NCBI GenBank assembly: GCA_944385935.1
Contig: CALWZC010000005.1
Span: forward strand, 62,001-126,000
From: an uncultured Anaerofilum sp.
GTDB taxonomy: Bacteria > Bacillota > Clostridia > Oscillospirales > Ruminococcaceae
DNA: 64,000 bases
Direction of reading: 5' to 3'
Below the pieces are notes generated by a model. The model saw only the letters and a list, made by a program, of their open reading frames with translations. It was not told where the DNA came from and ran no database searches. Each line of letters opens with the position of its first letter. The first letter of the stretch is position 1. Shown here one piece after another: positions 8,919-17,686 of this stretch. Both the position numbers and the translations under genes were made by a program.

Positions 8919-9517
8919 AACGGTTTTTGAAATATCCATTGGTGGTAGCCTATGGATTGGCAATGGCAATATGGATACTGTATGCCGGAATGCTACAGGT
9001 AAAAAGTTTTTGGTATACCAGTCAGGGAAAAGGTGGAGAGAGTGTGATTCTACCATCTCAAATGGAGTTGGTAGCTTTGGTGGAGCAAAAGCCTTTTTCT
9101 GGGTTGCCAAAGGGGGATTGGCTGGTGTCCAGCGATTCTGACCCACAGATTCGCTGGAAATGCAATGGTTGGTATCTGGAGCAGGTGCAACTAAACATGG
9201 AAACCCTTTGGCCCACAGGGGCAGTGGTGTTGTATTATCGCACTGCCCAACAGCCGGATTTTCTTCCTACACAAATGGTCTACGCAAAACAGACCCAACA
9301 GGGAACCTATGTATTTCAATTGCCGGGGGTAGTGGTGGAAGAAATTCGCATTGACCCTGCCAGTCAGGGGGGAGTCATTTTGCAGGTGGAAGGAATGGAA
9401 ACCAAAAGCAATGGGGTTACTACCTTTGTGCCAAGTTGGCAGCAAGGGGCGTTATTGCTGGGATTGCCTCCAGTGGGGGTAGCATTGTGGTCATTGCTTC
9501 CACGAAAAAAGAAATAG
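8915..9517 (+). CDS. Small membrane-anchored outer-face protein, module copy 1
   Basis: I do not recognise a named family. The 200-residue protein starts with a GTG inside the previous stop codon, with GGAGG upstream. It has an N-terminal membrane helix (about residues 8-28), a central region of about 130 residues rich in predicted beta strands, and a C-terminal helix followed by RKKK. By topology the central domain should be outside. It is a paralogue of the protein at 11581-12222: both share DPQ, an LYY segment, and the run GTYVFQLP / GSYLYTLP followed by a conserved R-x-DP. Pairing with a GT-C enzyme in both copies suggests an accessory or substrate-presenting subunit, which is inference. 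Confidence 0.6.
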   Translation: MKRFLKYPLVVAYGLAMAIWILYAGMLQVKSFWYTSQGKGGESVILPSQMELVALVEQKPFSGLPKGDWLVSSDSDPQIRWKCNGWYLEQVQLNMETLWPTGAVVLYYRTAQQPDFLPTQMVYAKQTQQGTYVFQLPGVVVEEIRIDPASQGGVILQVEGMETKSNGVTTFVPSWQQGALLLGLPPVGVALWSLLPRKKK

Positions 9518-9544
9518 AAAACTATGCAGTAAAAGGAGTGTGCT

Positions 9545-11584
9545 ATGCAGATTTTTGATGTGGTAATTGCTTTTGCAGCACTGCTTGGAATTTGTTTATT
9601 TCTTCATCAAATATGTGGGGTGCAAGCAAGTCTGACACCTCTTGCTTCCATGAGTATTGCCATGCTTTGGTTTGTGGTAGCAGGGGTTTGTGGTCTGTTG
9701 GTACCCATGGGATGGGTGTTCTATGCTATGGCAGCCATAGGGGCGGCTGTTGGATGTTTTGATATATACAAAAAGAAATCTTTACCCAAAACCTTATTTT
9801 CTCCTGGATTTTGCTTGTTTATAGGTACGGGTGTTGTATTTTTAGTATATCTTGCTCTTCGCCAACCGGTGGTTTCTGTATGGGATGAAATGTCTTTTTG
9901 GGGTACTGCTGCGAAAATTACAAAATTGGATAATACCCTGTATACAGTTAGTGAGTTATCTCAAATTTGGGAATGGACAGCCACCCAAAAGCCCGGTATG
10001 ATTGTGTTGGGATATTTTGTGCAATTTTTTGGTAGTGGATTTGCTGCATGGAAATTGTATTTTGTATATGATTTGCTGTTGTTTGCCTGCTTTGCTGCCA
10101 TTGTAGGTGGATTGGAAAAGAAACAGTGGTCCTTGTGGATTCCTGTGGCAATTGCCGCCTTTCTTAGCCCATGGTTTTTTACGGTATATCAACGGGAAAC
10201 CATTTTACGGCCAGTGTATATGGATTCTTATGGCGATATTCCAGCAGGAATATTGGCAGGGGCAGCAGTTGCCTTTTGGCTGTGTTTGCGAAAAACCAAC
10301 AGCAAGGGTCTTTGGTTGGTTCCAGTGGTGCTTACAGCGGCATTGTATGTAAAGGATAATACCCTTCCTGTGGCTTTGATGGCATTTGGAATTGTTGGTG
10401 CAGACTGTTTATTTTTTGGTTTGCCCAGAGAACAAAAAACAAAGATACAGTACACCATTGCAAAGCGGGCAGGGTTCTGTTTGTCTGCCCTTGTTTGCAT
10501 GGGTGTTGGGTATATGGTTTGGAGTAACCATGCTGCTATGGCGGTGCAGCTTCGTGCAGAGCAAGGCGGCTTAGGTACCACCAGTATGGCACTGGGGCAA
10601 GTGCTGAAAAACGGAGTGCAGATGTTGGTTTCTCCCCCCAGTGTTTCTCCTGATATTGCCAATAAATATGGGGCAAAGTTTGTTCAGGTATCAGCAGATA
10701 TGGCAGATGCGTTTTTTAAATCTTCCATTACTATGGCGGGGCCTTGTGTAAATGCATTGATATTGATTGCGCTCATGTTTGGGGCGGCGATAGCCTTTTC
10801 TCCAAAGGGCCAACGGTTGCGAACAGGTCTGCTGGGAGGGGCTGTAGTGCTGGGCTTTTTTGCCTATTATTTGGTGATATTGTTTAGCTATGTGTTTATC
10901 TTCAAGGATTTTCAGGCGGCCAGCTTGGATAGCTATAACCGCTATATTTATCCCTATTTGTTATTTGCTTTTGTGGTTGCTTTGTCCTTTTTGGCAAACA
11001 CTTCCCAAGAGCATATTTCTTGGAAACCCACCAGTGGGGTTGTTCTTGGATTAAGTGTGATTATGCTGTTCCGGTTTTCTACCATGTTAATGCCCCAGTT
11101 TACTGTTTTGGGATATCCAGAGGCATATTTTAAAGATATGAAAAAAAGCAGTAATTACGCACAAGCAGTGACAAAAGCTGTACCGGAAGGTTCTCGCATT
11201 TTCTATGTTTATCAGGGAGATGATGGAGCACATTGGTTCCGCCAATCCTATAATTTATTGCCTTTGATTACCGACCCCAGTGGTTCGGTGGATGAGGAAA
11301 AAGGATGGTCTGGTGGTATGGGGGGAACCTTTGGTTTAGCCGAGCTTTCCAATGGAAATTTGTACTATCATGCCTATACCCCAGAGCAGCTTTCCAGCTA
11401 TTTGTTGGAAAGTGGTTGTGACTATATGTATATTGAACAGTCAGATGACATCTTTGTACAAAGTTATCAGCAACTATTTGAAGATGGATTGTCCAATGCA
11501 CAGCAAGGCCCTGCTTTGTACAAGATAGGGCAACAAGGGCAGTTGGCATGGATGACAGTGGTAAATATGGAGGGCGCAGCATGA
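9545..11584 (+). CDS. GT-C-like membrane glycosyltransferase, module copy 2
   Basis: The 679-residue multi-pass protein is paralogous to the one at 6942-8918. The outer-loop motif VWDEMSFWGTAAKIT has Asp114-Glu115. Near the C-terminus is an outer-face domain of about 160 residues starting near FKDMKKSSNY. The ATG at 9545 has AAAGGAG eight bases upstream. Its stop overlaps the next ATG (ATGA). Sequence divergence between the two copies is large, so they probably act on different donors or acceptors rather than being a recent duplication. Confidence 0.72.
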   Translation: MQIFDVVIAFAALLGICLFLHQICGVQASLTPLASMSIAMLWFVVAGVCGLLVPMGWVFYAMAAIGAAVGCFDIYKKKSLPKTLFSPGFCLFIGTGVVFLVYLALRQPVVSVWDEMSFWGTAAKITKLDNTLYTVSELSQIWEWTATQKPGMIVLGYFVQFFGSGFAAWKLYFVYDLLLFACFAAIVGGLEKKQWSLWIPVAIAAFLSPWFFTVYQRETILRPVYMDSYGDIPAGILAGAAVAFWLCLRKTNSKGLWLVPVVLTAALYVKDNTLPVALMAFGIVGADCLFFGLPREQKTKIQYTIAKRAGFCLSALVCMGVGYMVWSNHAAMAVQLRAEQGGLGTTSMALGQVLKNGVQMLVSPPSVSPDIANKYGAKFVQVSADMADAFFKSSITMAGPCVNALILIALMFGAAIAFSPKGQRLRTGLLGGAVVLGFFAYYLVILFSYVFIFKDFQAASLDSYNRYIYPYLLFAFVVALSFLANTSQEHISWKPTSGVVLGLSVIMLFRFSTMLMPQFTVLGYPEAYFKDMKKSSNYAQAVTKAVPEGSRIFYVYQGDDGAHWFRQSYNLLPLITDPSGSVDEEKGWSGGMGGTFGLAELSNGNLYYHAYTPEQLSSYLLESGCDYMYIEQSDDIFVQSYQQLFEDGLSNAQQGPALYKIGQQGQLAWMTVVNMEGAA

Positions 11585-12222
11585 AAAAAATTCCTGTTTT
11601 TTTTCAAAAATGTAAGTGCCATTTGCTGATTTTGTGTTATAGTGTATATGTCCTGTTTCAGTTGGTAACAGGAGTATGGGGAATGGCTTCCGATAGCCTT
11701 TTAAGGGCATCGGGAAAATTGCAAGCTCAACAGTTGTCCGTGGAGGATTTTCAGCCAGTGAATCTAAAAGAAGATGGAAATGGTTGGAGAAGTGAAACCC
11801 CAGACCCACAACTTTTGTATGTGGTGGATGGATATGTAACCAGTCTGCGTATAGAAATGGAATTTAATGCTCCAGCAGGAGAACTGGATTTATACTATAC
11901 CCAAAAGCCCGGAGAAAACTTTGACAAATACCGTCGGGTATGGGCAGTGCAACAGCAAGATGGAAGCTATTTATATACCTTGCCACGAACAAAAATTCAT
12001 ATGTTGCGGCTAGACCCCGGCAGTGCGGAAAATTTGCGTATTTCCTTTGGCGACATTGAGATAAATCAGCCTGCCTCTGTTACTCGATATTTTGATATTA
12101 GCCTTCATGGGCTGTTTTGCTTAGTGCTATATCCAGCACTGGCAGCAGCAATATTGCAATATGTACTACAGGTTTACCCTCTGTTGTTGCATGGTAAACA
12201 GCATGGGAAAGGAAGTTTTTGA
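11581..12222 (+). CDS. Small membrane-anchored outer-face protein, module copy 2
   Basis: The 213-residue paralogue of the protein at 8915-9517 has the same layout: N-terminal helix (about 14-34), a beta-rich domain with DPQLLYVVDGY, LDLYYTQKP and GSYLYTLP, then a C-terminal helix and a basic tail. Start ATG at 11581 overlaps the preceding stop by four bases. It ends four bases before legC, so it is embedded in the same operon. Function unknown; probably a partner of the GT-C enzyme upstream. Confidence 0.6.
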   Translation: MKKIPVFFQKCKCHLLILCYSVYVLFQLVTGVWGMASDSLLRASGKLQAQQLSVEDFQPVNLKEDGNGWRSETPDPQLLYVVDGYVTSLRIEMEFNAPAGELDLYYTQKPGENFDKYRRVWAVQQQDGSYLYTLPRTKIHMLRLDPGSAENLRISFGDIEINQPASVTRYFDISLHGLFCLVLYPALAAAILQYVLQVYPLLLHGKQHGKGSF

Positions 12223-12225
12223 AGT

Positions 12226-13392
12226 ATGTCTGAAAAAAAGTTTATTCCTCTGTCGGTTCCAAATTTTTCTGGTAAGGAAAAGGAATATGTAAATGATGCT
12301 GTAGTAAGCGAGTGGGTTTCCACCGGAGGAAGCCTTGTTCCAAAATTTGAACAAGCCATTGCTGACTATGTAAAAATGCCCCGTGGAGTTGCCTGCAATA
12401 GTGGCAGCTCTGGGCTGCATTTGGCTATGATGATGGCAGGCATTGGGGAAGGAACTGAAGTGCTAGTGCCTACACTGACCTTTATTGCAGCGGTAAACCC
12501 TGTGCGCTATGCCCATGCACAACCCATTTTCATTGGCTGTGATGATAGCTTGTGTATTAGCCCCTCTTTGGTGGAGGAGTTTTTGCAAGCAAATGCAAAA
12601 ATGGAAGACGGTCGTTGTATCAACAAAATTACTGGTGCATGGATAAAAGCTATAGTAGTTGTCCATGTGTTTGGCAATTTGGCAGATATGCCTGCTTTGA
12701 TGAAACTGGCAAAGGCATGGAACTTGGTGGTAATTGAAGATTCTACCGAGGCTTTGGGCAGCTACTACACTGAGGGGGAATATGCTGGAAAATATGCTGG
12801 AACCATAGGAGACGTAGGAGTTTATAGCTTTAATGGCAATAAAATTATTACTACAGGTGCAGGCGGTATGGTAGTATCCAACCATGCAGACTGGGCAGAA
12901 CACGCAAAGCACCTTTCCACACAGGCAAAAGCCGACGAGTTGAATTTTGTCCATGATGAGGTAGGCTATAACTATCGGTTGACCAATTTACAAGCTGCTT
13001 TGGGATTGGCTCAGATGGAACAACTGGAAGGTTTTATTGCTCACAAGCAAAAGATGTATGATTTTTATAAAGAACATCTGGATGGCAAAAACCATTATCG
13101 TATTTTGCCTTTCCGAGAGGGTACCCGTAGCAACCACTGGTTTTATAGCCTCTATGTAGAGGACAGCCATCCTATGAAACGGGATGAGATTATCCAACGG
13201 TTGCAGCAGGAAAAAATTCAGACCCGTCCCATTTGGGCATTGATTCAAGACCAAGCAGACTACCACAAAAATCAGCGATATGGTGACAAACTTGCATATC
13301 ACTATTTGGAACATATTGTAAATATTCCCTGTTCCACCAATCTAACCCAAGAGGATGCCCAACGGGTAGTGGATGTTCTGCTAAGTTTGTAA
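12226..13392 (+). CDS. legC: LegC-like PLP aminotransferase (DegT/DnrJ/EryC1 family)
   Basis: The 388-residue enzyme transfers an amino group, usually from glutamate, to C4 of a 4-keto-6-deoxy-hexosamine nucleotide. Family marks are the early CNSGSSGLH, the IEDSTEALGS stretch that positions the cofactor, and Lys206 in FNGNKIITTGAGG, the expected Schiff-base lysine. It follows the GT-C module after three bases and precedes the LegX/PtmE gene, which matches the legionaminic acid pathway better than a perosamine pathway. The start ATG has AAAGGAAG upstream. Confidence 0.87.
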   Translation: MSEKKFIPLSVPNFSGKEKEYVNDAVVSEWVSTGGSLVPKFEQAIADYVKMPRGVACNSGSSGLHLAMMMAGIGEGTEVLVPTLTFIAAVNPVRYAHAQPIFIGCDDSLCISPSLVEEFLQANAKMEDGRCINKITGAWIKAIVVVHVFGNLADMPALMKLAKAWNLVVIEDSTEALGSYYTEGEYAGKYAGTIGDVGVYSFNGNKIITTGAGGMVVSNHADWAEHAKHLSTQAKADELNFVHDEVGYNYRLTNLQAALGLAQMEQLEGFIAHKQKMYDFYKEHLDGKNHYRILPFREGTRSNHWFYSLYVEDSHPMKRDEIIQRLQQEKIQTRPIWALIQDQADYHKNQRYGDKLAYHYLEHIVNIPCSTNLTQEDAQRVVDVLLSL

Positions 13393-13429
13393 AAGTACCA
13401 GATTGCTTTGAAAAAGGAGGCGGCGAACC

Positions 13430-14473
13430 ATGAAAATTGAAGATATTCTGCTCTGTTCTGGTGCCACAGTGTTGGACGCCATGGAACAACTGGACAAAAC
13501 CGGTATGGGGGTTTTGTTTGAGGCACCAGAAGGGATTTTGCAGGGGGTATTGACTGATGGGGATATTCGCCGCTATATCCTTGCAGGAAAAAAGCTGGAA
13601 GGAAAGGTCAGCGGTGCGGTGAATTATCATCCCCGCTGGTTGCCTGTAGAGCAGCGTGGAAAAGCAAAGGAATTGATGTTGCAACAGTGCATAAAAGCAT
13701 TGCCCCTTTTGGATAAAAATGGGAGAATACAGGATATTCTTTTTGCGGATGGATTGGATATTGACACACGCAAGCAGGCAGATTTGCCTGTGGTGATGAT
13801 GGCGGGAGGGCTGGGAAGCCGGCTATATCCTTACACCAAAATTTTACCTAAACCCTTAATTCCTGTGGGGGATGTGCCCATTGCAGAGCATATTATCAAC
13901 CGCTTTGTGAATGTGGGATGTAGCCAATTCTGGTTGGTGGTCAACTACAAAAAAAATATGATTAAGTCCTATTTCAATGACCTAGAGAAAAGCTATCAAG
14001 TACAGTATGTGGATGAAGATAAGCCCCTAGGCACTGGGGGAGGACTTTCCCTATTGAAAGGGAAGGTCAATAGCACCTTTTTCCTGACAAACTGCGATAT
14101 TTTAATTGATGCAGATTTTGGTGATGTATATCAATTTCATAAAAAAAGTGGCAACTGGATTACCATGGTTTGTGCAGTGAAGCATTTTACCATTCCCTAT
14201 GGGGTAATTGATTTGGATGAAAAAGGACAAATTCACCAGATGAAGGAAAAACCAGAGATGAACTTCTTGACCAACACTGGTGTATATGTGGTAGAACCTC
14301 AGGTGATTGATTTAATTGAACCAGATACCCCCACGCCATTTACCGATTTGATTGAGCGTGTACAACAACAGGGGGGCAGTGCTGGGGTATACCCTGTCAG
14401 CGAGCAAAGCTGGATGGACATGGGGCAGCTAGAAGAATTAGACAATATGCGCCGTCGTTTGGAACAACAGTGA
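13430..14473 (+). CDS. ptmE: GDP-sugar pyrophosphorylase with CBS pair, PtmE/LegX-like
   Basis: The 347-residue protein has two N-terminal CBS domains (about residues 5-115) and a nucleotidyltransferase domain with the sugar-nucleotide loop MMAGGLGSRLYP at 123-134 and ILPKPLIPVG just after. In Campylobacter jejuni PtmE makes GDP-glucosamine from glucosamine-1-phosphate and GTP, committing sugar to legionaminic acid rather than to UDP-GlcNAc routes. Finding it here argues that this pathway is GDP-based. CBS domains usually bind adenosyl ligands and may regulate activity. AAGGAGG precedes the ATG. Confidence 0.87.
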   Translation: MKIEDILLCSGATVLDAMEQLDKTGMGVLFEAPEGILQGVLTDGDIRRYILAGKKLEGKVSGAVNYHPRWLPVEQRGKAKELMLQQCIKALPLLDKNGRIQDILFADGLDIDTRKQADLPVVMMAGGLGSRLYPYTKILPKPLIPVGDVPIAEHIINRFVNVGCSQFWLVVNYKKNMIKSYFNDLEKSYQVQYVDEDKPLGTGGGLSLLKGKVNSTFFLTNCDILIDADFGDVYQFHKKSGNWITMVCAVKHFTIPYGVIDLDEKGQIHQMKEKPEMNFLTNTGVYVVEPQVIDLIEPDTPTPFTDLIERVQQQGGSAGVYPVSEQSWMDMGQLEELDNMRRRLEQQ

Positions 14474-14491
14474 TAGAAAAGAGGAGTTTCC

Positions 14492-15487
14492 ATGAGTATT
14501 TTGATTATTGCAGAGGCAGGTGTCAACCACAATGGCAGCTTGGAACTGGCAAAAAAACTTGCCTTGGCTGCCAAAGAAGCAGGGGCGGATATTGTAAAAT
14601 ATCAAACCGCAGTGCCAGAACTTGTGGTATCAAAGTTTGCTGAAAAGGCAGATTACCAAAAACAGCAGACAGGCGCAGAGGAAAGCCAATTAGAAATGGT
14701 GAAAAAAATCCATTTTGGCTTTGAGGAACACAGGCAGTTAAAGGAATATTGTGATTCCATTGGCATTACCTACCTTTCTAGCCCCTTTGATATTCCTAGT
14801 ATTGAATTTTTGGAAACCATGAATCCTCCCTTCTACAAAATTCCTTCTGGGGAGATTACCAACCTTCCCTACTTGGAGAAGATTGCCCAGTTGAAAAAGT
14901 CTGTGGTTTTGTCCACTGGTATGAGCGAAAAGGAAGAAATTCAAGAAGCTATTGCCGTTTTGAAGCACGGGGGATGCCCCAAAGTGACGGTACTTCATTG
15001 CAATACAGAGTATCCTACCCCATATGAAGATGCAAACCTCACAGCAATGGCAGATTTGCGCCAGCTTACTGGCTGTGAAGTGGGATTTTCTGACCACACC
15101 TTAGGCATAGCCTGCGATATTGCCGCCGCTGCTTTGGGAGCAACTGTCATTGAAAAGCATTTTACACTGGACAAAACTATGGAAGGCCCCGACCACAAAG
15201 CCAGCTTGGAACCCCATGAGTTGAAAGAAATGGTGGATTCCATTCGTATTGTGGAAAAAGCGTTAGGGGATGGAAAAAAACAAGTGTCTGCCAGTGAGGG
15301 CAAAAATAAACCCATTGCCAGAAAAAGTATTGTGGCAGCTATGCCCATTAAAAAGGGTGAAATTTTTACAGCAGAAAATCTTACAACAAAGCGTCCCGGT
15401 GATGGTATCAGCCCAATGAAGTGGTATGATGTACTAGGATGTTGTGCAAAACGGGATTTTGCTGAAGATGAAAAAATTGAACTGTAA
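14492..15487 (+). CDS. legI: N,N'-diacetyllegionaminic acid synthase, LegI/NeuB family
   Basis: The 331-residue aldolase-type enzyme condenses phosphoenolpyruvate with a 2,4-diacetamido-trideoxy-mannose to form the nine-carbon acid. It starts IAEAGVNHNGS, typical of NeuB-family TIM barrels, and contains the YQTAVPE, SSPFD and YKIPSGEITN runs. The last 60 residues (from RKSIVAAMPIKKGE) are the antifreeze-like SAF domain that covers the active site of a partner subunit. Choice of LegI over NeuB (sialic acid) or PseI rests on the linked legB, legC and ptmE genes. Confidence 0.88.
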   Translation: MSILIIAEAGVNHNGSLELAKKLALAAKEAGADIVKYQTAVPELVVSKFAEKADYQKQQTGAEESQLEMVKKIHFGFEEHRQLKEYCDSIGITYLSSPFDIPSIEFLETMNPPFYKIPSGEITNLPYLEKIAQLKKSVVLSTGMSEKEEIQEAIAVLKHGGCPKVTVLHCNTEYPTPYEDANLTAMADLRQLTGCEVGFSDHTLGIACDIAAAALGATVIEKHFTLDKTMEGPDHKASLEPHELKEMVDSIRIVEKALGDGKKQVSASEGKNKPIARKSIVAAMPIKKGEIFTAENLTTKRPGDGISPMKWYDVLGCCAKRDFAEDEKIEL

Positions 15488-15525
15488 GCAAGAGGGCAAA
15501 AACTTCCTCTTGGGGAGAAGATAGA

Positions 15526-16701
15526 ATGCAAAAAAAGCGGCTGGCAGTGGTGACGGCAACCCGTGCAGAATATGGGTTGCTGCGAAGAGTGATAGAAACT
15601 CTGTTGAAAAGTGACAAGATTCTACCAGAAGTAATTGTCACAGGGGCGCACCTTAGCCCTCTATATGGCAATACGGTGGAGGAAATTGAAAAAGATGGAA
15701 TCCCTATTGCTCATAGGGTAGATATTTTGAAATTTGGCAGCGGAAGGGTGGAAACTGCCCAAACAGTGGCATTTACCATCCAGAAGTTTACAGAGCTTTT
15801 TGCTTCCAATCCTCCTGATGGATGTCTTGTATTGGGGGATAGATATGAGATATTTGCTGTGGGAGCCGCCACCGCTATGCTGCAAATACCGCTGGTGCAT
15901 ATCAGTGGGGGGGATGTAACCCTAGGGGCGGCTGATGAATGGTTCCGCCATTGCCTAACCAAAATGGCAAAGTTGCATTTTCCATCCTGCGAGGAATATG
16001 CCCAGCGTGTCATTCGTATGGGAGAACAACCCCAATGGGTCTTTAATGTAGGGGGGCTTGGGGATGAAAATATCCGCAAATTGTCCCGGATGCCTTTGAA
16101 AGAATTGAGTGATAGCATTGGATTTCCTTTGCAGGAAAAAGGGTTTGGGTTGGTGACCTTTCATCCCGAAACGGTTCCTTCTGCATCCCCCTTGGAGCAG
16201 ATGGAGGAACTTCTGTGGGCAATGGAACAGCTCCCCCAGTTGCAATGGGTGATTACCAAAGCAAACGCCGATGCGGGAGGACAGGAAATAAACCAACGCA
16301 TTGACCAATGGTGTGCAGGACGAACCAATGCAAAAGCCTTCACCAGCTTGGGTGTGGTGCGGTATTTGTCCGCCATGGAACAAGCTGCCGTTGTTGTGGG
16401 CAATTCCTCCTCCGGCGTGGTGGAAACTCCCACCTTTGGTGTGCCTACGGTCAACATTGGAGATAGGCAAAGGGGAAGAATCCTTTGCGACAATGTGCTG
16501 TGCTGCCCACCAGAAGGGCAAGCAATTTTACAAAAGATACAGATGGCTCTTTCGGCAGAATTTGCCCAAAAAGCTGCCGCGACCCAAAGCCCTTATAATG
16601 GGGGCGACACAGCAAAAAAAATCTGTGCCATTTTGGAAGAAAAGATGTTCTGCAAAGAATTTACACAGCCAAAAAAATTTTATGATGTAAGGGAGCAGTG
16701 A
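15526..16701 (+). CDS. legG: Hydrolysing 2-epimerase, LegG/NeuC family
   Basis: The 391-residue enzyme of the UDP-GlcNAc 2-epimerase superfamily inverts C2 and releases the nucleotide, giving the free manno sugar for LegI. It opens with VVTATRAEYGLL, followed by GDRYEIFA, ISGGDVTLGAADEWFRH and the C-terminal SSSGVVETPTFGVPTVNIG nucleotide-binding stretch. The GAADE/H run is characteristic of the hydrolysing NeuC/LegG type. GGGGAG precedes the ATG. It lies next to legI as in Campylobacter ptmC-ptmD. Confidence 0.88.
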   Translation: MQKKRLAVVTATRAEYGLLRRVIETLLKSDKILPEVIVTGAHLSPLYGNTVEEIEKDGIPIAHRVDILKFGSGRVETAQTVAFTIQKFTELFASNPPDGCLVLGDRYEIFAVGAATAMLQIPLVHISGGDVTLGAADEWFRHCLTKMAKLHFPSCEEYAQRVIRMGEQPQWVFNVGGLGDENIRKLSRMPLKELSDSIGFPLQEKGFGLVTFHPETVPSASPLEQMEELLWAMEQLPQLQWVITKANADAGGQEINQRIDQWCAGRTNAKAFTSLGVVRYLSAMEQAAVVVGNSSSGVVETPTFGVPTVNIGDRQRGRILCDNVLCCPPEGQAILQKIQMALSAEFAQKAAATQSPYNGGDTAKKICAILEEKMFCKEFTQPKKFYDVREQ

Positions 16702-16707
16702 TGAAAC

Positions 16708-17685
16708 ATGAAAATTCTGATTGTAGGATTGGGAAGTATGGGAAAGCGCAGAGCACGACTGCTAAAAGCCATTGACCCTTCCATTCAGATTTGTGGCGTG
16801 GATAATACCGAGTTTCGCCGTGCCGAGGCGGCAGGTTTAGGAATTACCTCCTATTCCTCCATCAAAGAAGCCTGTGAGTGGGAAAACTACGATGCTGCAT
16901 TAGTTTGTACTGCTCCTCTTAGCCATGGGGTAATTATTAAGCAACTATTGCAACAAGGGATTTCGGTATTTACCGAGTTAAATCTAGTAAAAGATGGGTA
17001 TGAGGAAAATATAGCTTTGGCTAAGGAAAAGGGTTTGACTCTCTTTTTATCTTCTACCATGCTATATCGTGGGGAAACCCAGTACATTGCCAAAAAAGTG
17101 AAAGAGTTTGCAGGAAAAGTAAACTACATCTATCACATTGGGCAGTATCTACCCGATTGGCATCCATGGGAAAATTACCGCAATTTCTTTGTGGGCAACA
17201 AACGCACCGGCGGTGTAAGGGAAATTTTTGGAATAGAACTGCCTTGGTTGGTGGATACCTTTGGGGATGTGACCTCCATTCATGTGGAAAAGGATAAAAT
17301 CAGCCAGTTGGAAGTAGACTATGAGGATAGCGTTTTCGTCACTTTGCGCCATGCCAGTGGTGCAAAGGGAATGTTGGCAGTGGATGTAGTAAGCCCCAAA
17401 GCAGTGCGCAATTTGGAGGTATTTGGAGAGGGATTACATTTGTTCTGGGAAGGTAACCCCAAAGCCTTGTATTGCTACAACGCAGAAACCAAGGAAAAAA
17501 CTCCAGTGAACACCTACCATACCTACGAGCAGGATAGCCGCTATTCGGATAATATTGTAGAAAATGCCTATGTAGATGAGCTTTGCAACTTTTTGGCTGT
17601 GCTGCAAGGAAAGGAAGAGCCTCGTTATAGCTTTGAAAAAGATTTAAAGGTAATTCAGGTAATGGATTCCATTGAGGAGGCATAA
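16708..17685 (+). CDS. Gfo/Idh/MocA-family dehydrogenase, PtmF-like
   Basis: The 325-residue NAD(P)-binding protein begins ILIVGLGSMGKRRARL, a standard GxGxxG Rossmann motif. Residues after about 125 form the alpha/beta substrate domain of the family. Dehydrogenases of this kind (PtmF, PtmA) occur beside legionaminic acid genes in Campylobacter; their exact step is not settled. Position directly between legG and a second dehydrogenase of the same family supports a pathway role. GGGAG lies about 13 bases before the ATG, which is long. Confidence 0.72.
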   Translation: MKILIVGLGSMGKRRARLLKAIDPSIQICGVDNTEFRRAEAAGLGITSYSSIKEACEWENYDAALVCTAPLSHGVIIKQLLQQGISVFTELNLVKDGYEENIALAKEKGLTLFLSSTMLYRGETQYIAKKVKEFAGKVNYIYHIGQYLPDWHPWENYRNFFVGNKRTGGVREIFGIELPWLVDTFGDVTSIHVEKDKISQLEVDYEDSVFVTLRHASGAKGMLAVDVVSPKAVRNLEVFGEGLHLFWEGNPKALYCYNAETKEKTPVNTYHTYEQDSRYSDNIVENAYVDELCNFLAVLQGKEEPRYSFEKDLKVIQVMDSIEEA

Positions 17686-17686
17686 C

